From contig JAFOCX010000026.1 in the NCBI GenBank assembly GCA_017380975.1, forward strand, positions 1-9,983: DNA of 9,983 nt, read 5' to 3'. A model generated the notes under the pieces. That model saw nothing but the letters and a program-made list of their open reading frames with translations. It did not search any database and was not told the DNA's origin. Within the stretch, counting starts at the first letter, position 1. Each line of letters begins with the position of its first letter. Shown in pieces: positions 5,320 to 9,983 of this stretch. Source of the stretch: Lachnospiraceae bacterium (GTDB lineage: Bacteria; Bacillota; Clostridia; Lachnospirales; Lachnospiraceae). The translations under genes were made by a program, and so were the position numbers.

Positions 5320-7743
5320 ATGATCCAGGTCATTAAGCGTGATGGTGAGATCGCGGAGTTCAATTTGAGCAAGATCACAGAAGCGATCAAGAAAGCATTC
5401 AAAGCTACTAATAAAGATTATACGGAAGAGATCCTCCAGCTTCTTTCCCTGCGTGTAACAGCAGATTTCCAGGGCAAGATGAAGGACGGCAAGATTTCCG
5501 TAGAGCAGATTCAGGACAGCGCTGAGCATGTTCTGGAAGAGACCGGATATACAGATGTTGCGAAAGCATACATTTTATATAGAAAACAGCGTGAGAGAAT
5601 CCGTAATATGAAAAATACGATCCTCGATTACAAAGACGTTGTGAATGGTTATGTAAAGATCGAAGACTGGCGTGTAAAAGAGAACTCCACCGTTACATAT
5701 TCTGTCGGCGGCCTGATCTTAAGCAACTCCGGTGCGATCACAGCAAACTACTGGCTGTCTGAGATCTATGATACAGAGATCGCAGAGGCTCACAGAAGAG
5801 GCGATATCCACATTCATGACCTGTCCATGTTAACAGGCTACTGTGCAGGCTGGTCCTTAAAGCAGCTGATCCAGGACGGTCTTGGCGGTATTCCGGGCAA
5901 GATCACATCCTCTCCGGCGAAACACCTTTCCGTACTCTGCAACCAGATGGTAAACTTCCTCGGTATTATGCAGAACGAGTGGGCAGGCGCACAGGCATTC
6001 TCCTCTTTTGATACATATTTAGCTCCGTTCGTTAAGGTAGACAATCTGGATTACCCGGCTGTTAAGAAATGCATCGAGGCATTTATCTACGGTGTAAACA
6101 CACCGAGCCGCTGGGGTACACAGGCTCCGTTCTCCAACATCACTCTGGACTGGACAGTTCCGGAGGATATGGAACATATGCCGGCGATCGTTGGCGGCAA
6201 GAACATGGATTTCACTTACGGCGACTGTAAGAAAGAGATGGATATGATCAACAAAGCGTTCATCGAGACAATGGTTGAAGGTGACGCAAACGGCCGCGGT
6301 TTCCAGTATCCGATCCCGACATACTCCATTACAAGAGATTTCGACTGGTCTGACACAGAGAACAACCGCCTGTTATTTGAGATGACATCCAAATACGGCA
6401 CTCCGTATTTCTCCAACTATATCAACAGTGACATGCAGCCGAGCGATGTCCGCAGTATGTGCTGCCGTCTTCGTCTGGATCTTCGTGAGCTCAGAAAGAA
6501 GACAGGTGGTTTCTTCGGCGCAGGCGAGAGCACAGGTTCCGTAGGTGTTGTTACTATCAACATTCCGAGAATCGCGTACCTCTCCAACAACGAGGAAGAG
6601 TTCTACAGCAGACTTGACAGAATTATGGATATTTCCGCACGTTCCTTAAAGATCAAACGTGAAGTTATCACAAAGCTTCTTGACGGCGGTCTGTATCCGT
6701 ATACAAAGAGATACCTTGGCACATTCAACAATCACTTCTCTACAATCGGTCTCATTGGTATGAACGAGGCATGTTTAAATGCGAAGTGGCTGAAGAAGAA
6801 CCTGATCACAGAGGAAGCGCAGGAGTTTACAAAGAACGTTCTGAACCATATGAGAGAGCGTCTTGTTAATTACCAGGAGGAGTATGGTGATCTCTACAAC
6901 TTAGAGGCAACTCCGGCTGAGTCCACAACTTACCGTCTTGCAAAACATGACAAGGCGAAGTATCCGGATATTATCACAGCAGGTGAGGCTGACGGTACAC
7001 CGTACTACACAAACAGCTCCCACCTTCCGGTTGGCTATACATCTGACGTATTCGATGCTCTGGATATTCAGGATGAGTTACAGACTCTCTACACATCCGG
7101 TACAGTATTCCACGCATTCCTCGGTGAGAAACTTCCGGATTGGAAGGCAGCAGCGAAGATGGTTCGTACGATCGCGGAAAACTACAAACTTCCGTACTAC
7201 ACACTGTCTCCGACATACTCCATCTGTAAAGAGCATGGTTACCTGATCGGTGAACATTATACATGTCCGATCTGTGGTGAGAAGGCAGAGGTTTACAGCC
7301 GTATCACAGGTTACTACCGTCCGGTTCAGAACTGGAACGATGGCAAGACACAGGAGTACAAAGAGCGTAAAGTTTACGATATGAAGTCTTCTGTTCTGAA
7401 GAGAAATCCGGATGCATCCAAGACAATTGTGGAAGCGATCCAGGCAGCGAAGAACAGCGTGCAGGCAGCTCAGGAAGAGCAGAAAGCAGCAGTAAACCAG
7501 AGCGCAGGCATTGGTGCAAACGGTGTTTATCTGTTCACAACAAAGACTTGCCCGAACTGTAAGATCGCAAAGCAGTTCTTAAAGGATGAGGCATATCAGG
7601 TAGTGGATGCAGAAGAGCATCCGGAGTTAACAGATGCTTATGGCATCATGCAGGCTCCGACACTGGTGATCGTAAACAACGGTGAAGTGCAGAAATTTGT
7701 AAATGCTTCCAATATTAAGAAGTACGTGGATTCTAAGAGATAA
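5320..7743 (+). CDS. nrdD: Anaerobic ribonucleoside-triphosphate reductase with C-terminal glutaredoxin-like domain
   Basis: This class III reductase makes dNTPs from NTPs using an oxygen-sensitive glycyl radical. In the 807-residue product, an N-terminal ATP-cone (about 1-90, VIKRDG...) is the allosteric dATP/ATP site. The catalytic barrel contains YCAGW with Cys175 and MCCRLRLD with Cys381/382, which include the expected radical and reducing cysteines. A zinc site follows (C636xxH639 and C649PIC652), then the radical motif RITGYYRP with Gly664. After an Ala/Gln-rich linker (about 695-732) there is a roughly 73-residue redoxin domain with redox motif CPNC (744-747) and the cis-proline motif APT (779-781). 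Typical NrdD lacks this tail, so it probably supplies electrons in cis, as in the thioredoxin/redoxin-dependent branch rather than the formate branch; that is inference. Codon use leans to C-ending codons (ttc, aac, tac), consistent with high expression. The start at 5320 is chosen over 5314 and a TTG at 5290. NrdR boxes upstream imply dNTP-responsive repression. nrdG is absent next door. Confidence 0.96.
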   Translation: MIQVIKRDGEIAEFNLSKITEAIKKAFKATNKDYTEEILQLLSLRVTADFQGKMKDGKISVEQIQDSAEHVLEETGYTDVAKAYILYRKQRERIRNMKNTILDYKDVVNGYVKIEDWRVKENSTVTYSVGGLILSNSGAITANYWLSEIYDTEIAEAHRRGDIHIHDLSMLTGYCAGWSLKQLIQDGLGGIPGKITSSPAKHLSVLCNQMVNFLGIMQNEWAGAQAFSSFDTYLAPFVKVDNLDYPAVKKCIEAFIYGVNTPSRWGTQAPFSNITLDWTVPEDMEHMPAIVGGKNMDFTYGDCKKEMDMINKAFIETMVEGDANGRGFQYPIPTYSITRDFDWSDTENNRLLFEMTSKYGTPYFSNYINSDMQPSDVRSMCCRLRLDLRELRKKTGGFFGAGESTGSVGVVTINIPRIAYLSNNEEEFYSRLDRIMDISARSLKIKREVITKLLDGGLYPYTKRYLGTFNNHFSTIGLIGMNEACLNAKWLKKNLITEEAQEFTKNVLNHMRERLVNYQEEYGDLYNLEATPAESTTYRLAKHDKAKYPDIITAGEADGTPYYTNSSHLPVGYTSDVFDALDIQDELQTLYTSGTVFHAFLGEKLPDWKAAAKMVRTIAENYKLPYYTLSPTYSICKEHGYLIGEHYTCPICGEKAEVYSRITGYYRPVQNWNDGKTQEYKERKVYDMKSSVLKRNPDASKTIVEAIQAAKNSVQAAQEEQKAAVNQSAGIGANGVYLFTTKTCPNCKIAKQFLKDEAYQVVDAEEHPELTDAYGIMQAPTLVIVNNGEVQKFVNASNIKKYVDSKR

Positions 7744-7786
7744 GTTTCGGAGAATCCGTATAAAATAGAAAAGAGTTCTTAAACAT

Positions 7787-7838
7787 AAGAGCGGATGATA
7801 TCTGATTGAACGGCAGATGTTGTCCGCTCTTTTGTTTG
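7787..7838 (+). terminator. Rho-independent terminator of nrdD
   Basis: An 18-base-pair stem (7787-7804 with 7814-7831) includes three G-T wobbles and has a GC-rich base AAGAGCGGA/TCCGCTCTT. It encloses a 9-base loop and is followed by a T-rich tail to 7838. It lies about 45 bases after the nrdD stop and isolates nrdD as a single-gene transcript. Confidence 0.85.
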
Positions 7839-7864
7839 ACTGAAAATGCAGCATTTGGTATACT
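7836..7864 (+). promoter_or_regulatory. Promoter of the yitT-like gene
   Basis: TTGACT (7836-7841) and TATACT (7859-7864) are 17 bases apart, with TG at 7856-7857 forming an extended -10. The -35 overlaps the T-tail of the nrdD terminator. Predicted start near 7871 gives a leader of about 34 bases. Confidence 0.75.
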
Positions 7865-7904
7865 TACATGTGGGAGATGTTATCAGAAAGGATGGAAACG
7901 GTAT

Positions 7905-8780
7905 ATGGAAAATGTAAGGAGTAAAGGAAAAGAATTTGCTCTGGATCTGCTTTATGATATAATCGGCGGATTTTTGCAGGCGATCGGTCTGCACTGTTTT
8001 ATCGACAGTATCGATATTGCGCCGGGTGGTGCGACAGGACTTGCGATCCTTTTAAATCGATTTACGCATTTGCCGCTTGGTACATTGACATTTATGATCA
8101 ATATTCCGCTTTTGATCGCGTCCTGGATTTGGCTGGGTAAGTCCAGAACGTTGAAAACATTTAAGACAGTTGCGATCCTGACGGTGATCCTGGACTTTAT
8201 CGTAACTCCGTATATTCCGATCTATACCGGCGACAAACTGGTTTCCTGTATCTTTGGTGCAGTTATGGTTGGCGCCAGTCTGGCAGTTGTATTTATGCGC
8301 GGCTCCACAACCGGCGGCGGTGACATTATGGCGAAGCTTTTACAGAAGTTCCGCCCGCATATGCAGACCAGCACAGCAGTACTGCTGACAGACTTTGTGA
8401 TTGTTGCAGCATCCATGCTGGTGTTCAAAAATATTGAAGCCGGTTTGTATGGTGTTATCAACATGGTGCTCGGTTCCTATGTGATCGATACGATCCTTTA
8501 TGGTACGAATAAGAGTACCATGATTACGGTAATGTCCCCGCATACTCCGGAAATTGCTCAGGCATTGATGGATGAGCTCGAGCGCGGTGTTACATTTTAT
8601 AAGAGCCGCGGTGCTTATTCCGGACGTGAAGGTGAAGCGCTGATCTGCGTGGTTGACAGAAAACAGTTCTATAAAGCGAAAAAAATGATTTACGGAATTG
8701 ATCCGAGAGCATTCCTGATCGTATCTGAGGCGAAGGAAGTGTACGGTGAAGGATTCCTGGATTCTGACTGGGAAGTATAA
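7905..8780 (+). CDS. YitT family membrane protein (DUF161 plus DUF2179)
   Basis: This is an integral membrane protein of the widespread but functionally uncharacterised YitT family. The 291-residue product has about five or six hydrophobic segments between residues 12 and 195. The two DUF161-type repeats are marked by the glycine motifs APGGATGLAILL (39-50) and GSTTGGGDIMAKLL (133-146). A soluble C-terminal DUF2179 domain follows (about 203-283, TMITVMSPHTPEIAQAL to IVSEAKEVYGEGF). The length is normal for the family. The start at 7905 is chosen because it gives the usual short basic N-terminus and lies about 34 bases past the predicted transcript start. A GGAAACGG tract upstream is a modest ribosome site. 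Its stop is one base before the start of the dehydrogenase gene, so the two are probably translationally coupled. A transport role is often assumed but I cannot name a substrate. Confidence 0.9.
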   Translation: MENVRSKGKEFALDLLYDIIGGFLQAIGLHCFIDSIDIAPGGATGLAILLNRFTHLPLGTLTFMINIPLLIASWIWLGKSRTLKTFKTVAILTVILDFIVTPYIPIYTGDKLVSCIFGAVMVGASLAVVFMRGSTTGGGDIMAKLLQKFRPHMQTSTAVLLTDFVIVAASMLVFKNIEAGLYGVINMVLGSYVIDTILYGTNKSTMITVMSPHTPEIAQALMDELERGVTFYKSRGAYSGREGEALICVVDRKQFYKAKKMIYGIDPRAFLIVSEAKEVYGEGFLDSDWEV

Positions 8781-8781
8781 T

Positions 8782-9741
8782 ATGAAAGTTTTTGTATGTG
8801 AAACAATTCACGCGAAAGCGATAGAATTATTAAAAGCGAATGGTGAGATTATCTCTGACTGGAATCGTATCGGAGAGGTGGATGCGCTGATCACTCGTGC
8901 GATCAAGGTTGGTGCGAAGGAAATGGATGCGATGCCGAATCTGAAGGTGGTTGCAGTTCACGGAACCGGAACCGATGATGTGGATCTGGTTGAAGCCAAG
9001 AAGAGGGGGATCAAGGTGGTTTATGCGCCACATCTCAATGCCAACGCAGTTGCGGAGCTGAGTGTCGGATTGATGCTGGCTGTTTGCAGAAAGATCGTGG
9101 AAGCAAGAAATGTGATCGACGGTTTTGGCACTGCAGATGCCAGTGGAAGTAAGGCAGACAGTGTCAGACAGGCGGAAGCCCAGGCGTTGCTTCGAGGCTC
9201 TGAACTTCGAGGAAAAGTTTGTGGTCTGATCGGATTTGGTGCGATCGCAACAAAAGTGGCAGATATCGTAAGATTTGGCTTTGGAATGGATGTTGTGGCA
9301 TATTCTCCGTCTTTGACAGAAGCGCGTGCAGCAGAACATGGAAGCAAACGTATGGAGACAGTAGAAGATGTGCTGAAGGTTTCAGATGTAGTATGTCTTT
9401 GCCTGCCCCTGACAGAAAAGTCCAGAGGTTTGATTTCTGCAGAGCGACTTGCGCTGATGAAAGAAAGTGCCATTTTAGTCAACACATCTCGAGGAGCTTT
9501 GGTGGATGAGGCTGCACTCTACGAGGCACTGACATCCGGGAAATTGGCCGGAGCAGCGAGTGATGTGTTCTGTGAAGGTTTTCCGAAACCGGGCAATCCA
9601 CTTTTAGAGCTTTCTAACTTTGTGGCGACTCCGCATATGGGAGCGAATACAGATGATGCACTGTACGCCGTGGGAATGGCGTGTGCGGAGCAGATCTTGG
9701 ATGTGCTGGAGGGAAGAGAGCCGAAGTATCCGGTAGAATAA
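8782..9741 (+). CDS. D-isomer-specific 2-hydroxyacid dehydrogenase (SerA/hydroxypyruvate reductase-like)
   Basis: This cytoplasmic NAD(P)-dependent oxidoreductase interconverts a 2-hydroxy acid and a 2-keto acid. The 319-residue product has the usual two-domain fold. The N-terminal part of the substrate domain ends near residue 100. The Rossmann segment GLIGFGAIA (148-156) is followed by catalytic Arg237 in NTSRGAL, Glu265 in DVFCEG and the catalytic His285 in TPHMGANT. Three details are unusual. The third glycine of GxGxxG is Ala156. The acidic residue expected after strand beta-2 is Ser175 (AYSPS), which may relax or shift preference toward NADP. A polar Ala/Ser-rich stretch (about 114-140) replaces the more typical short Trp-containing segment. 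There is no C-terminal ACT domain, so it is not the long form of SerA; the substrate is uncertain. The ATG at 8782 follows GGGAAG by 6 bases and lies one base after the yitT-like stop; a GTG at 8746 would overlap that gene. Confidence 0.9.
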   Translation: MKVFVCETIHAKAIELLKANGEIISDWNRIGEVDALITRAIKVGAKEMDAMPNLKVVAVHGTGTDDVDLVEAKKRGIKVVYAPHLNANAVAELSVGLMLAVCRKIVEARNVIDGFGTADASGSKADSVRQAEAQALLRGSELRGKVCGLIGFGAIATKVADIVRFGFGMDVVAYSPSLTEARAAEHGSKRMETVEDVLKVSDVVCLCLPLTEKSRGLISAERLALMKESAILVNTSRGALVDEAALYEALTSGKLAGAASDVFCEGFPKPGNPLLELSNFVATPHMGANTDDALYAVGMACAEQILDVLEGREPKYPVE

Positions 9742-9783
9742 ATGGATATTTAGACTTAGTAAAAATAATATAAAGCTACCTGT

Positions 9784-9830
9784 AGAAAATCCCGTACTGT
9801 CTTAAATTTGAGATATGTACGGGATTTTCT
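9784..9830. terminator. Long, probably bidirectional terminator hairpin
   Basis: A perfect 14-base-pair stem (9784-9797 with 9817-9830) has AAAATCCCGTAC on the left and its complement on the right, so a T-run is present at the stem's 3' side on either strand. The 19-base loop contains a further small 5-base-pair helix (9800-9804 with 9809-9813). It lies 42 bases after the dehydrogenase stop and would end that transcript. Confidence 0.75.
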
Positions 9831-9983
9831 ATCAGATACATCTCTTATTATTCTTTACAAATATAATATATCGTCATGATTCTGGCATCTGTTGGATTTA
9901 TGCTTGCATTCGTAGAGGGGGTGTCCCAACCTTTCATGAGCCCGATTGGCATTATTGGGATTTAGAGTCATTATTCCTTTATC
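9831..9983. other. Intergenic end of window, no supported gene
   Basis: This stretch is AT-rich at first and holds an isolated TATAAT (9862-9867) without a recognisable -35. A 29-codon frame (9876-9965, plus strand) would encode a hydrophobic peptide starting MILASVGFMLAF, but no ribosome site precedes it. On the minus strand a 34-codon frame ends at 9848. Neither can be called a gene; one could be a remnant or the end of something beyond the window. Confidence 0.4.

Noticed and set aside
5110..5529. Minus-strand frames reaching from nrdD into the upstream gap
   Set aside because: They run across the NrdR boxes and proximal promoter, and their peptides are low-information shadows of the nrdD start.
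7892..7924. Ten-codon frame starting at an ATG in the leader of the yitT-like gene
   Set aside because: The purine tract directly abuts its ATG, so spacing is wrong for translation, and nothing in its peptide resembles a known leader.
8830..9485. Long open frames on the minus strand inside the dehydrogenase gene
   Set aside because: The plus-strand frame encodes a complete enzyme with catalytic residues; the antisense frames lack starts with ribosome sites and show no family motifs.
9862..9867. Perfect TATAAT near the end of the window
   Set aside because: No -35-like sequence lies 16-18 bases upstream and there is no TG extension; it is expected by chance in AT-rich DNA.

Overview
The window looks like chromosomal DNA from a low-to-moderate-GC anaerobic member of the Clostridia, most likely Lachnospiraceae. 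Three things point that way. There is an oxygen-sensitive class III ribonucleotide reductase with a fused redoxin tail. The dUTPase has a divergent motif 3. Coding is dense and almost entirely on one strand, with purine-rich Shine-Dalgarno sites and sigma-A type TGn-TATAAT promoters. The family placement is inference from protein character; no marker gene is present. I see no rRNA, tRNA, CRISPR array, insertion sequence or prophage gene.

Layout. Bases 1-951 carry the C-terminal two thirds of a MATE efflux protein cut by the window edge. A strong promoter at 980-1008 then starts a tightly spaced set of four genes: dUTP diphosphatase (1040-1474), an APC-family amino acid permease (1503-2885), a TPR lipoprotein (2899-3693) and the ribosome-associated GTPase HflX (3734-4984). 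Their gaps are 28, 13 and 40 bases and no strong terminator separates them, so they may be co-transcribed.

Bases 4985-5319 are non-coding and rich in signals. They hold palindromes matching the NrdR box, two candidate promoters, several inverted repeats and a hairpin with a U-run at the very start of the predicted nrdD message. The gene that follows, nrdD (5320-7743), encodes anaerobic ribonucleoside-triphosphate reductase: ATP-cone, catalytic barrel, zinc site, glycyl radical site and a C-terminal glutaredoxin-like domain with a CPNC motif. The activase gene nrdG does not follow; a strong terminator does.

A promoter nested in that terminator's tail drives a YitT-family membrane protein (7905-8780). 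It is followed after one base by a D-2-hydroxyacid dehydrogenase (8782-9741), and this pair ends at a long, possibly bidirectional hairpin (9784-9830). The last 150 bases hold no gene I can support.

Functional theme: dUTPase and NrdD both shape the dNTP pool, but they have separate promoters and only nrdD shows NrdR-type operators. The most interesting part is the nrdD control region together with the redoxin fusion, which together suggest a self-contained anaerobic dNTP supply gene under layered control. I found no convincing wholly new system.
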